Of a stretch of DNA of 64,000 nucleotides, positions 26,153 through 34,844 are shown one piece after another; within the stretch, counting starts at the first letter, position 1, and the number at the start of each line of letters is the position of its first letter. The notes below the pieces were generated by a model that searched no databases, was not told the origin of the DNA, and saw nothing but the letters and a program-made list of their open reading frames with translations. Made by a program: the position numbers and the translations under genes. Origin of the DNA: CAMDPA01 sp964574325 (GTDB taxonomy: Bacteria; Pseudomonadota; Alphaproteobacteria; Rhizobiales; Hyphomicrobiaceae); the NCBI GenBank assembly GCA_964574325.1, contig CAZNMY010000017.1:14828-78827 (forward strand), written 5' to 3'.

Positions 26153-27589
26153 TCAACCCAACTGGCTGACGAACTTCGCGCTCATGTAAACGGTCAGACC
26201 TTCCAATCCGCCCTCATGGCCGTAGCCGGAATCCTTGATGCCGCCGAACGGTACTTCCGGCAATGCGAGCCCGAAGTGGTTGATCGTCACCATTCCCGAA
26301 TCGAGCGCATCGGCGACCTTCGTCGCCGTCTTGCCGTCCTTGGTGAAGGCATAGCTGGCGAGGCCGTAGGGCAGGCGGTTCGCCTTCTCGAGAACCTCGT
26401 CGGTTTCCTTGAAGCGGCACATCACGGCGACGGGGCCGAAGGGCTCCTCGTTCATGATGCGCGCGGTATCCGGCACGTCGGTCAGCACGGTCGGCTCGAA
26501 GAAGTTGCCCTGGTTGCCGATCCGCTTGCCGCCGGTCTGGACCTTGCCGCCCTTCTCCTGCGCGTCCTGGATCAGCGCTTCCATCGCGTTGATGCGGCGC
26601 GGATTGGCAACCGGCCCCATCCGCGTATCCGGCTCGAAGCCGTCGCCGACCTTCGTGGCCTTCATGCCCGAGGTGAACTCCGCGACGAACTTGTCGTAGA
26701 TCTTGTCCTGCAGGAAGAACCGCGTCGGCGACACGCAGACCTGGCCGGCGTTGCGCGTCTTGGTCGCCACCATCATCTTCGCGACGCTGTCGACATCGAC
26801 GTCGTTGAATACGAGCACCGGCGCGTGACCGCCGAGCTCCATCGTCGTGCGCTTCATGTGCTGGGCCGCGAGAGACGCCAGATGCTTGCCGACCGGCACC
26901 GAGCCCGTAAACGACACCTTCCGCACGATCGGCGACGGGATCAGATACTCCGAGATTTCAGCCGGTACGCCATAAACGAGGTTCAGCGCGCCGTCGGGGA
27001 GCCCCGCGTCGTGGAAGCAGCGTATGATGCCGAGCGGGGAGCCCGGCGTTTCCTCTGGGCACTTCACGATGATCGAGCAGCCCGCCGCCAGCGCCGCCGC
27101 GATCTTGCGCACCGCCTGCGTCACGGGGAAGTTCCACGGCGAGAAGCCAGCGACCACGCCGACCGGCTCCATGATCACCATGTTGCGCACACCGTCGGCG
27201 CGTGCAGGGATGATCCGGCCGTAGGCGCGGCGGCCCTCGTCGGCGAACCAGTCGGTGATGTCGGCGCCGGCGAGGATCTCGATCTTCGATTCCATGAACG
27301 GCTTGCCCTGCTCGAGCGTCAGCACGCGGGCGATATCGTCGACGCGTGCGCGCATCAGGTCGGCAGCCTTGCGCAACACTTTCGCGCGCTCGAACGAGTT
27401 GACCTTCTTCCAGGTATTGAAGCCCTTGTCGGCGGCGGCGAGCGCACGGTCGAGCTCCGGCTTCTTGGCGTGCGGAACCTTGCCGAGCACGTTGTCTTTG
27501 GATGGATTGACCACGTCCGAGCTGGCGCCGCTGTCGCCCTGGGTCATCTTCCCGTCGATGAACAGCGAAAGGCTCTCGTATTGGCTCAT
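26153..27589 (-). CDS. NAD(P)-dependent aldehyde dehydrogenase, succinate-semialdehyde type
   Basis: 478 residues, the usual length. Cofactor loop FSPWNFP (149-155, Asn153), MELGGHAP (250-257) with general base Glu251, and GQVCVSP (282-288) with catalytic Cys285. Together with FGLALPEVPFGGIKDSGYG near the end this matches the succinate-semialdehyde/glutarate-semialdehyde group. It oxidises a semialdehyde to the acid with NAD or NADP. It is downstream on the same strand of nothing obvious and divergent from a Tat-exported FAD protein. In this setting its substrate could be an aldehyde formed by the nearby lyase or by amine oxidation. Confidence 0.88.
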   Translation of the reverse strand: MSQYESLSLFIDGKMTQGDSGASSDVVNPSKDNVLGKVPHAKKPELDRALAAADKGFNTWKKVNSFERAKVLRKAADLMRARVDDIARVLTLEQGKPFMESKIEILAGADITDWFADEGRRAYGRIIPARADGVRNMVIMEPVGVVAGFSPWNFPVTQAVRKIAAALAAGCSIIVKCPEETPGSPLGIIRCFHDAGLPDGALNLVYGVPAEISEYLIPSPIVRKVSFTGSVPVGKHLASLAAQHMKRTTMELGGHAPVLVFNDVDVDSVAKMMVATKTRNAGQVCVSPTRFFLQDKIYDKFVAEFTSGMKATKVGDGFEPDTRMGPVANPRRINAMEALIQDAQEKGGKVQTGGKRIGNQGNFFEPTVLTDVPDTARIMNEEPFGPVAVMCRFKETDEVLEKANRLPYGLASYAFTKDGKTATKVADALDSGMVTINHFGLALPEVPFGGIKDSGYGHEGGLEGLTVYMSAKFVSQLG

Positions 27590-27780
27590 GATGGTGCCGC
27601 CTTAAGTAGGGTTGGTGTCGTGGGTTGGTCCTTGCCGCTATATCGACGCCTGCGCCCACCCGTTCAAGAGAAATCGACCCGCCGCTCAACGCTCCCCCGT
27701 GCCATGCCGGTGACATCCCGTCATTTCATGATGCACTCTGAGCGCCTTATCGACCCTACGCGCGACCCGGGAGGTCCGAC

Positions 27781-29682
27781 ATGCCCCGTTCCGCCCGACC
27801 ACCGTCGATCACACGCCGGGACTTCCTCGATGGGATGGCCGTCTCCGCCGCCGCCCTGCTCGCCTCCTCGCATCGAATAGAGGCTCGCCCCGCCGCTCCC
27901 TATCCCCCCGCGCAGACCGGCCTGCGCGGCGCGCACGCGGGATCCTTCGAGACCTTGCACCGTCTGCGCGACCCCCAATTCTGGAGCGAGGCTCCGGCCG
28001 CGCAGCGCATGCGCGAAAGCTACGACCTCGTCGTCGTCGGCGCCGGCATCAGCGGCCTCGCCGCCGCCTGGGAGTTCAGGAAGGAGCGTCCCGGCGCCTC
28101 CATCCTGATCCTCGACAACCACGACGATTTCGGTGGTCACGCCAAGCGCAACGAGCTGACCGGCGCCGGCGTGACACGCATCGGCTACGGCGGCAGCCAG
28201 TCGATCTCGAGCCCCGCGCCTTACAGCGGGGCTGCCAAGGCCCTCATCGCCGAACTCGGCGTGCCGATGTCCCGCTACGAGCGCTACGTCGACTGGTCGA
28301 TCTATCGCGACCGCGGCCTGAGCCAGGCCTTCTTCTTCGATCGCGAAACCTTCGGCGACGACCGCCTCGTCCCTCATTTCGGGAGACCCGAACTCGATCC
28401 GGGCTTCGTCATGGGATCACCGTTGTCGGACGATGCCAAGCGCGACCTGATCCGTCTCACGACGGAGAGGTTCGATCCCTTCCCGGGGCTGAGCGAGGCG
28501 GAAAAGCGGAGCCGGCTCGCCCGGTTGAGCTACCGGGATTTTCTGACCGGCACATGGAAGATCGATCCGTCGATCATCCCGCTGTTCCAGACGCGCCCCC
28601 ACGGCCTCTACGGCGTCGGCATCGATGCGGTACCCGCACAGGATGCGAGCGGCCTCGGCCTCCCCGGCCTGCAGGGTCTCGGGCTCTCCGATAAGCCCGG
28701 CCCCGGTCAGAACCTCGACAGCATCCGCTCGCCAGGCGCCGCTGACTACTTCTTCCATTTCCCCGACGGCAACGCCACGATCGCGCGCCTGCTCGTCCGC
28801 CGGCTGATCCCCGCGGCGCTTCCCGGACGATCGTTCGAGCGCGCGATCACCACCCGCGCCGACTATTCCGCACTCGACCGCCCCCGCTCGCGCACCCGCA
28901 TTCGCCTCTCCTCCTCGGTCGTTCGCGTCCGGCACGCCGGCGGCCCGATCGCTGCGCGGAGCGTCGAGATCACGTATCAGCAGGCCGGTCAGCAAGCAGG
29001 CGCGCTGAAGACGGTCGTTGCACGGCGCGTCATCCTCGCCTGCTGGCACAATGTCATTCCCTTGATCTGTCCCGAGCTGCCGCAGGCCCAGCGCGAGGCA
29101 CTCGGCTACGGGGTCAAGGTGCCCGTCGTCTATACGAGCGTCCTGATCCGCAATTGGCAGGCGTTCCAGAAGCTGGGCGTCAACCGCATCTCCGCGCCCG
29201 CCTTCTGGCACACCAGTTTCGCGCTGGACTTCCCCGTCTCGATCGGCGCCTACCGCTTTCCCCGTTCACCCGACGAGCCGATCGTCCTGCGGATGACCAA
29301 GGCCGCCTGTAGGCCCGGCCTTGCCGCCCGTGACCAGCACCGCGCCGGCCGCCTGGAGCTTCTCCAAACGCCATTCGAGACAATCGAACGATCGATCCGC
29401 GCCGAGCTCGACCGCATGTTGTCCCGCGGCGGCTTCGATGGCGGCCGCGACATCCTCGCCATCACCGTGAACCGCTGGCCGCACGGCTATTCGTATCAGT
29501 ACAACTCCCTCTACGACCCGTTCTGGCTCGACGGCGGCATCACCCCGGCCGAGATCGCCCGCCGCCCGTTCGGCCGCATCTCGATCGCCAACGCAGATGC
29601 CGGTGCCTATGCCTATGCCGATGGCGCCATCGACCACGGCCTGCGCGCCGCCCGCGAGGCCCTGACGGCGCTACGCGGCTGA
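27781..29682 (+). CDS. Tat-exported FAD-dependent amine oxidase-like protein (spermidine dehydrogenase-like)
   Basis: 633 residues, GGGAGG before the ATG. A twin-arginine signal, TRRDFLDGMAVSAAALLAS (11-29), sends it folded to the periplasm. The FAD-binding Rossmann motif is YDLVVVGAGISGLAAAWEF (81-99), followed by ILILDNHDDFGGHAKRNEL (about 112-130), which is characteristic of the spermidine dehydrogenase group. Those enzymes oxidise polyamines to aminoaldehydes. The adjacent, divergent semialdehyde dehydrogenase would suit such a product, but this is inference. Length matches the family. No electron-acceptor gene is beside it. Confidence 0.8.
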   Translation: MPRSARPPSITRRDFLDGMAVSAAALLASSHRIEARPAAPYPPAQTGLRGAHAGSFETLHRLRDPQFWSEAPAAQRMRESYDLVVVGAGISGLAAAWEFRKERPGASILILDNHDDFGGHAKRNELTGAGVTRIGYGGSQSISSPAPYSGAAKALIAELGVPMSRYERYVDWSIYRDRGLSQAFFFDRETFGDDRLVPHFGRPELDPGFVMGSPLSDDAKRDLIRLTTERFDPFPGLSEAEKRSRLARLSYRDFLTGTWKIDPSIIPLFQTRPHGLYGVGIDAVPAQDASGLGLPGLQGLGLSDKPGPGQNLDSIRSPGAADYFFHFPDGNATIARLLVRRLIPAALPGRSFERAITTRADYSALDRPRSRTRIRLSSSVVRVRHAGGPIAARSVEITYQQAGQQAGALKTVVARRVILACWHNVIPLICPELPQAQREALGYGVKVPVVYTSVLIRNWQAFQKLGVNRISAPAFWHTSFALDFPVSIGAYRFPRSPDEPIVLRMTKAACRPGLAARDQHRAGRLELLQTPFETIERSIRAELDRMLSRGGFDGGRDILAITVNRWPHGYSYQYNSLYDPFWLDGGITPAEIARRPFGRISIANADAGAYAYADGAIDHGLRAAREALTALRG

Positions 29683-29758
29683 ACCTGCACGCGCGACGAG
29701 CCTCGCCTCCGGGGATGCGGAAGCCGACGCAGCCTCGCCGCGTCACCCGAACGCCGGT

Positions 29759-30895
29759 TCACTTGAACAACGACGACAGCGAGAACGACGAGTTGGTGAT
29801 GATCGGGGGCTTCTCCGCGACTTGGGGATGCGGCTCGTCGATATGGACGTTGAGGCTCGTCGCGCGGCCGCTCTTGATGAGCTCGGCGATATACGCCCAG
29901 GATTTCGGCTCGAGCCCGATGCAGGCCTCCGACATCTCACCTTTCAGACGCAGATGAATGGCGATGTTGCCGCGTGCCAGGATCGCCTGGGTATGCTTGG
30001 GGCTGAAGCGCTCGCGGTGCCATAGCTTCGACAGATAGACGGCCGCGACCTGCCGCTTGGTCTTCGGCCCCCACGTGACCCGGTGCGCCTTGTCCGCCGC
30101 AAAACTGTACTCGCCCGGTGGCAGCGGTCCGACGGCGCGCGTCGCGAGGCAATCGGGATCGGGATTGTTGCGGCAGACGTCGCGGCCGGAGAGCCCCCAG
30201 ACGATCGTTTTGCCGTTCGCCGGTGAGCCCTCCGCGATGACGAACAGGCGGCCGGTCCGGATGGTGTAGCCGAGACGGAAGCTCTTCAGCTCGGCCGGCA
30301 CCCCGCGCACCACGTCCTCGAAGGGATTGCAGATCTCGCCGCCGGTGAGCTTGCGCTCATAGCCATTGTGCCGGATCGTGACGTAGTCGACCCCCGGCGC
30401 GCAGTCCCACAGCTTCAGCGGCGCCTTGCCGACGAGCGAGATCGGTGACGATGCCGGGCGCTCCGGCAGTTGAGCGCTGCGGACCTCGGCCCCGGGCGGA
30501 CGGTGAGGCTTGGCGACCACCGTCTTGACATCCCAACCCGGCACGGCAGGAGCGGGCATGCGCCGGATTTTCTCGCACTGCGCCGACGGCTTCGGTGCCT
30601 GGATCTGCTTGGCGGCGAGTTCGCGCGCCGCCTGGGGGCTTCCTCCTCGCGCGATATAGGCCTGCACGAGGGCCTGCTGCACGTCGATCTGCTCGTCGGA
30701 AAGCTCGAACAGGCATTCCTTGAAGATCTGATCACCGATGCTGCCGAAGAAATCCGCCATCCGCGCCGCGGTTTCAGCGGAGCTGACCGAAGGCGTCGTC
30801 TGCGCCAGGCTCGTGCCGGAATGCGACGCGAACACGGCCGCCAGCACGATCGCCGCCGCTTTCCAGGTCGAACCCTTGCGTGCCTGCCGCGACAC
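29759..30895 (-). CDS. Secreted protein, possibly with an L,D-transpeptidase-like C-terminal domain
   Basis: 378 residues from a GTG at 30895 with GGGGGAAG upstream. A signal peptide runs to about residue 32 (GTSLAQ). The first half has several Cys (KECLFE, AQCEKIR, LWDCAPG) and a Pro-rich part. The C-terminal 110 residues contain AIHLRLKGEMSEACIGLEP, which recalls the H...S-x-x-C-I pattern of L,D-transpeptidase-fold enzymes such as DUF2778/Tlde1 proteins. If real, the Cys would be the nucleophile acting on peptidoglycan. Similarity is limited, so this is a hypothesis. It converges with the FAD protein gene. Confidence 0.55.
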   Translation of the reverse strand: MSRQARKGSTWKAAAIVLAAVFASHSGTSLAQTTPSVSSAETAARMADFFGSIGDQIFKECLFELSDEQIDVQQALVQAYIARGGSPQAARELAAKQIQAPKPSAQCEKIRRMPAPAVPGWDVKTVVAKPHRPPGAEVRSAQLPERPASSPISLVGKAPLKLWDCAPGVDYVTIRHNGYERKLTGGEICNPFEDVVRGVPAELKSFRLGYTIRTGRLFVIAEGSPANGKTIVWGLSGRDVCRNNPDPDCLATRAVGPLPPGEYSFAADKAHRVTWGPKTKRQVAAVYLSKLWHRERFSPKHTQAILARGNIAIHLRLKGEMSEACIGLEPKSWAYIAELIKSGRATSLNVHIDEPHPQVAEKPPIITNSSFSLSSLFK

Positions 30896-31062
30896 GTGAC
30901 TTCCCCCGTTACAGTCGATGGCCTGAATGCCTGAGCCCCTCGTCCCGGCGCGATGTGCTCGTCCGCGCTGTTACACCATGCCGGAGTCGCCGCGTGATCG
31001 CACCTGCTTCTTATTGCCGGAAAGTCGAGGCGAGATCGTGGCTTCGGTCGAAATAGCAACCC

Positions 31063-31752
31063 TCACTTCCGCAGCAGCACGTCCTTCGCCTCGTTGATCT
31101 TGGAAGCGAGGTAGCCGGAGCCGCCTGCGTCCGGATGCATGCGCTTCATCAGATCGCGGTGCGCTTTGCGGATGTCCTCGTCGCTGGCGCCGCGTTTCAA
31201 GCCGAGAATCTCATAGGCTTCGTCTGATGTCATGATGCCGCCCGCGCCGGGCGACGCCTCCGCGCGCGCCATGTCTTCGCGCCAGGATGGATGGGTGCGG
31301 TCGAGCCAGGTTTCGATCAGTTGCGCGGAATTCGGATCGACGAAACGGCAGTCACGCCACAGCAGCGCCAACTCCGCGGGCGCGAGACGCTCGATCGGAC
31401 GGCCGGCGAATATCCCCTTCAGCACGCGCCCGCGCATCGCGCCGGTATCGTGGTCGAGCACCATCTCCAGATGGTCCGTGACGATCCGCGAGGAATTCCC
31501 GCCCGCCGGCTGGCCTGCGGTGTTCCACGGCAACCCCTTGCCACCCGACAACAGCCAGATCGACAGCGTCGCCAGCGGCATCGCATAACCGATCATGCCC
31601 CGCAGCGTGAGGACGACAGCGGCAGCACCCGCAGCGATACCGGCGCCGATACGAATGCGCTGCGCCAGCGCGGCGATGTTGGCCTGCTTGAACCGGCCGA
31701 GCGCCCAGAAAGCCAGTCCGGCCAAGCCGATTGCTGCGAGAATGTAGACCAT
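31063..31752 (-). CDS. Membrane-anchored J-domain protein
   Basis: 229 residues. The N-terminus has two to three hydrophobic stretches (about 2-18, 35-70) and the C-terminus a J-domain (about 172-229): YEILGLKRGASDEDIRKAHR, then LMKRMHPDAGGS, with the His-Pro-Asp triad that stimulates DnaK ATPase. Arrangement (TM first, J-domain last) resembles the Pam18/Tim14-like proteins that alphaproteobacteria share with mitochondria. It lacks the Gly/Phe and zinc domains of DnaJ. A VWA protein gene lies 50 bases upstream on the same strand. Confidence 0.85.
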   Translation of the reverse strand: MVYILAAIGLAGLAFWALGRFKQANIAALAQRIRIGAGIAAGAAAVVLTLRGMIGYAMPLATLSIWLLSGGKGLPWNTAGQPAGGNSSRIVTDHLEMVLDHDTGAMRGRVLKGIFAGRPIERLAPAELALLWRDCRFVDPNSAQLIETWLDRTHPSWREDMARAEASPGAGGIMTSDEAYEILGLKRGASDEDIRKAHRDLMKRMHPDAGGSGYLASKINEAKDVLLRK

Positions 31753-31803
31753 GTTCCCGTATGCGGCCGCAGCCTCTTTGCAGCAGGCCTGCCTGTCTCC
31801 GGC

Positions 31804-32637
31804 CTACTTGTTCATCTGTTCGAGCAGGAAACGAGCGCCCGCGTTGTTCCCCGACAGCGACAGCCGTTCGAGCGCTCGACGTCCGCCCGCAGCATAGACG
31901 GCTACTGCCGACAGCAGCTCACGCAACTGCCGGGCCGAGCCGTGGTCGAAGCGGCACCACGCACCTTTCGTGAGCCGTGCGATTTCCTTGTACGCCCGAG
32001 TCGCGTTCGTGTCGTGGCCTTCCTGGAACAGGAACACCGGCACGCCGAGAAGCCCGACCTCGCCGGCTTTGGCGCAGACGTCGTCGATGTGCTCCTCGAA
32101 GGCATCGCCGACATAGACCACGGCGCTGACACGGCCCTCCTCGCACTCGCCGCGGACGTGGCCCAGCACGCGTTCGATCTGCGTGTGTCCGCCAATGCAG
32201 CGCACAGTCGTCATCAGCCGGGCGAGCGCGTCGGGATCGGAGACCCACTTGGAGGCTCGACACTCTCCGGCTCCGCGGAAATAGACGAGTTGTACGTCGA
32301 GCCCGCCGACGTCTTTCACCGCCTTGAACATATCGGCCTGGAGGCCCAGCGCCAGATCCCACGTCGGCTCGCGGCTCATCGTGGCGTCCATCGCGAAGAT
32401 GAGCCGACCGCGCTTCTCGCCGGTCGCCGACGTCAAGGTCTTGAGGCGATCGACGAAGGCTGCAACTTCCGCGTCGGTCGCCGCCCGGGCAGGTGTCTGG
32501 GCAGGTGTCTGGGCGGGTGTCTGGGCGGACGGGCCCCCGATCGGGCCAGCCCCCGGGGCCACGCCCGCCAGAGGGCTCCTGCGGCTCGCAAAGGGCTCAG
32601 CTGCCGGACTTCGCTTGTCATTCTCGTCTTGGGGCAT
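31804..32637 (-). CDS. VWA-like domain protein (MIDAS motif DATMS)
   Basis: About 277 residues from the ATG at 32637. After 60 flexible residues rich in Pro, Ala and Ser, including the repeat TPAQTPAQTPA, a von Willebrand A-type fold begins with LIFAMDATMSREPTWD (79-94). D-A-T-M-S fits the metal-site pattern D-x-T/S-x-S. It continues with VQLVYFRGAGECRASKW and VVYVGDAFEE. No signal peptide is visible, so it is cytoplasmic. Such VWA proteins appear beside J-domain genes in alphaproteobacteria, but their role is unknown. The frame stays open upstream but the residues there are not protein-like. Confidence 0.75.
   Translation of the reverse strand: MPQDENDKRSPAAEPFASRRSPLAGVAPGAGPIGGPSAQTPAQTPAQTPARAATDAEVAAFVDRLKTLTSATGEKRGRLIFAMDATMSREPTWDLALGLQADMFKAVKDVGGLDVQLVYFRGAGECRASKWVSDPDALARLMTTVRCIGGHTQIERVLGHVRGECEEGRVSAVVYVGDAFEEHIDDVCAKAGEVGLLGVPVFLFQEGHDTNATRAYKEIARLTKGAWCRFDHGSARQLRELLSAVAVYAAGGRRALERLSLSGNNAGARFLLEQMNK
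32487..32522 (+). repeat. Three 12-bp tandem units inside the VWA gene
   Basis: Units GGGCAGGTGTCT, GGGCAGGTGTCT and GGGCGGGTGTCT lie head to tail. On the minus strand each encodes the four residues T-P-A-Q (or close), in frame, so copy-number change would lengthen or shorten the flexible N-terminal arm without a frameshift. Confidence 0.8.
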
Positions 32638-32701
32638 GGGCAGGCGTTCCTGAGGTTCCCCCTCGAACTGCCAGTCTAACACGAAGTGCGGCAGAGATGC
32701 G

Positions 32702-33466
32702 TTAAGACCTCGCGAGCGCACGCCACAGGATGTAGCCGCCCAGCAGGCCCAGGGCGGCGAACAGACTTTTGCGGAAATGCTCCTCGGAAAGCCGGCCGCG
32801 CAGCTGCTGGCCCGCCACCATCCCCAGAAGTGCCGGCACGACGGCGCCGGCTGATGACAGCAGCAACTCCCAGGACAGCAACCGCTGGTCGGCCATGGCC
32901 AGCGCCAGCGCAATGGTGGATAGGGTGAACACCACGCCCATCGCCTGCACCAGCACGTCCTTCGTCAACCCGATCGCCTGCAGGAACGGCACGGCGGGTA
33001 TGTAGGAGCCGGTCATGCCCGCGACGAGGCCGTGCACGATGCCGACGGGCAGCGACACCAGCAACTCGTAGCGCCCCGGATGCGGCAGCACGGGCCGCAT
33101 GAAACCCATCGCCGAATAGCCGATCAGCGACAAGCCGAGCACGGTGCCGAGCACACTGACGTCGAGCCGCGCCAGCAGCCACACGCCCGCCCACGTGCCG
33201 ACCAGGATCGTCAGCATCATCGGCCACGTGCGCGCCAGGATCATGCCGAACGAGCGCCCCGCCACGGCCTGCCAGACGTTGGTCACGAACGACGGCACGA
33301 TCAGCAGAGCCAGTGCCGGCTTCATGCCGACGACGACACTGCCCAGGCCCACCGCGATCGACGGCAAGCCCAGGCCGACGACGCCCTTCACCGCGCCTGC
33401 GAGGAAGAACACCAGCGCGATCAGCAGCCATTGCTCGGCCGTGAACTCCCCCAACCCCATCGGCAT
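32702..33466 (-). CDS. TSUP-family permease (TauE/SafE-like)
   Basis: 254 residues from the ATG at 33466, with AGGAA 6 bases upstream; the frame is open further up but those codons look non-coding. Seven to eight TM helices fill the protein. FFLAGAVKGVVGLGLPSIAV (about 15-34) is the first half of the internal repeat typical of TauE/SafE, and GLVAGMTGSYIPAVPFLQAI the second. Members move sulfur-containing or organic anions such as sulfite, sulfoacetate or taurine products. No sulfur genes are adjacent, so the substrate is open. The LysR gene upstream could control it. Confidence 0.82.
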   Translation of the reverse strand: MPMGLGEFTAEQWLLIALVFFLAGAVKGVVGLGLPSIAVGLGSVVVGMKPALALLIVPSFVTNVWQAVAGRSFGMILARTWPMMLTILVGTWAGVWLLARLDVSVLGTVLGLSLIGYSAMGFMRPVLPHPGRYELLVSLPVGIVHGLVAGMTGSYIPAVPFLQAIGLTKDVLVQAMGVVFTLSTIALALAMADQRLLSWELLLSSAGAVVPALLGMVAGQQLRGRLSEEHFRKSLFAALGLLGGYILWRALARS

Positions 33467-33730
33467 CCGGCGTTCCTTGTCTCTTTTCGCGCGCACGTCG
33501 AAACCAGCGGCGCGGGCTGCTGCAACCGCGGAGGAATGAACTAAGAAACATCTGATCCAAGGCTGTATCCGTTCATGCGAGATCGCGATAGGCAATCGAA
33601 TGATCTGATGGATTTGCGCTAGTTTCACTCCAATCAACCGACCCTGGCAAAGGACGCCCAGCAGCAGCGTCGATCGCAGGGATTTGGCTGCCTGCCAACC
33701 TGAAAGCAGGGCCGAACGTGCCTTCATCCT

Positions 33731-34654
33731 TTACGATTTACCTGACTTTCTCTTTCGAGACGTGGCCTCGGCCTTCACGGTTTCGCGGATGACCTGCATG
33801 ACAGTCTGGCAGGCGAGCGTCGACTTCCCACGCGGCGACATGGCCAAAGCAACGTAGCGGAACACCGTTGGGGCCACGATCTTCGACGCCTGCAACCGGC
33901 TCACCTTCGACGCTGCGGCGACGGCATAGGGGCCCAACAGTGCATAGATGCCACCGTGCGCAGAGATGTTGGTTTGCATGCTCAATGAGTCCGCCTCGAG
34001 CGCGGCGTTGAGAAAGACGCCATGCTCGGCGGCTACCTCGTCGAGACGATCGCGCCAGCCGCTCGGGCGGCAGAACAGGACCAGCGGCACGCCGTCGAGC
34101 TTGGAGAACTCGACGGTCGGCTTCGAAGTCAGCCGGTCCCCGACATTGCCGACGAGATAGGTTGGCGCCTCGAACAGGTAGGTGTCGCCATTGCGCGGCA
34201 CCGGGCTCGTGCGGAACACGAGCGCCAAGTCGACGCTGCCTTCTTCGAGCCACGTGTCGAGCTGTGCGCCCTGGCCCTCGCGTACTGCGAGATGGATCAG
34301 CGGGTACTGCTTTGCAAGCCGCATGAAAACCGTTGTCAGCAGCGGATGTGAAGTCGACGGAAGGCTGCCGATCCGCACCTTGCCGATCGGCGTGCCGGCC
34401 GTGCTCCGGATGTCGTTGACAAGCTGCTCGGTGCCATCCAGCCATGCGCGAATTTTCGGCTCGATCCGCTCACCGAGTTCTGTCAGCACGACCCCGCGAC
34501 CGGTACGCTGGAACAGCCGGCCGCCACACTCGCGCTCCAGCTCTCCAAGCAACCGGCTGATCTGCGGTTGGCTCGTGCCACGCGCAATTGCGACCTTGCT
34601 CAGGCTGCCGAGCTCGACGGCATCGACGAAGATCTTCCAGGCGACAGGATCCAT
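33731..34654 (-). CDS. LysR-family transcriptional regulator
   Basis: About 307 residues from the ATG at 34654 (MDPVAWKIFVDAVELGSLSK), GGAG upstream. The DNA-binding domain covers about 1-60 (IARGTSQPQISRLLGELERE), and the effector domain about 90-290. The C-terminus is very basic (SRKRKSGKS). It is divergent from the DapA-family lyase and Bug receptor genes with 190 bases between them, the classic LysR layout, so it most likely activates them in response to the substrate or product of that pathway. An upstream in-frame ATG at 34750 would add a tail lacking family similarity. Confidence 0.85.
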   Translation of the reverse strand: MDPVAWKIFVDAVELGSLSKVAIARGTSQPQISRLLGELERECGGRLFQRTGRGVVLTELGERIEPKIRAWLDGTEQLVNDIRSTAGTPIGKVRIGSLPSTSHPLLTTVFMRLAKQYPLIHLAVREGQGAQLDTWLEEGSVDLALVFRTSPVPRNGDTYLFEAPTYLVGNVGDRLTSKPTVEFSKLDGVPLVLFCRPSGWRDRLDEVAAEHGVFLNAALEADSLSMQTNISAHGGIYALLGPYAVAAASKVSRLQASKIVAPTVFRYVALAMSPRGKSTLACQTVMQVIRETVKAEATSRKRKSGKS

Positions 34655-34844
34655 TCTGTGCGTCTCCAAGTCATACCCATCATGTATATCTGAAAGACGT
34701 GATTGCTGTCTTCCGGCATGAAGCATCCGGGCGTACCTCTCACCTTGCAAGCGCTCGGACGGCGGTCACTCTCGGCAGATCGCAAGCGAGCACACCGCGG
34801 AACACTCACAATTCAAAGCAACAATCGAGCAAGGAGAGACGCTG
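34655..34844. promoter_or_regulatory. Divergent control region, LysR / DapA-family lyase
   Basis: 190 bases between divergent starts, expected to hold both promoters and the LysR operator. AAGGAGAG at about 34829 is the ribosome site for the lyase. The patch near 34670-34700 (catacccatcatgtatatct) is AT-rich compared with its surroundings and is the best candidate for the promoter. Confidence 0.45.

Noticed and set aside
26084..27880. 598-codon open frame on the plus strand
   Set aside because: Antisense of the aldehyde dehydrogenase; no start site or domain.
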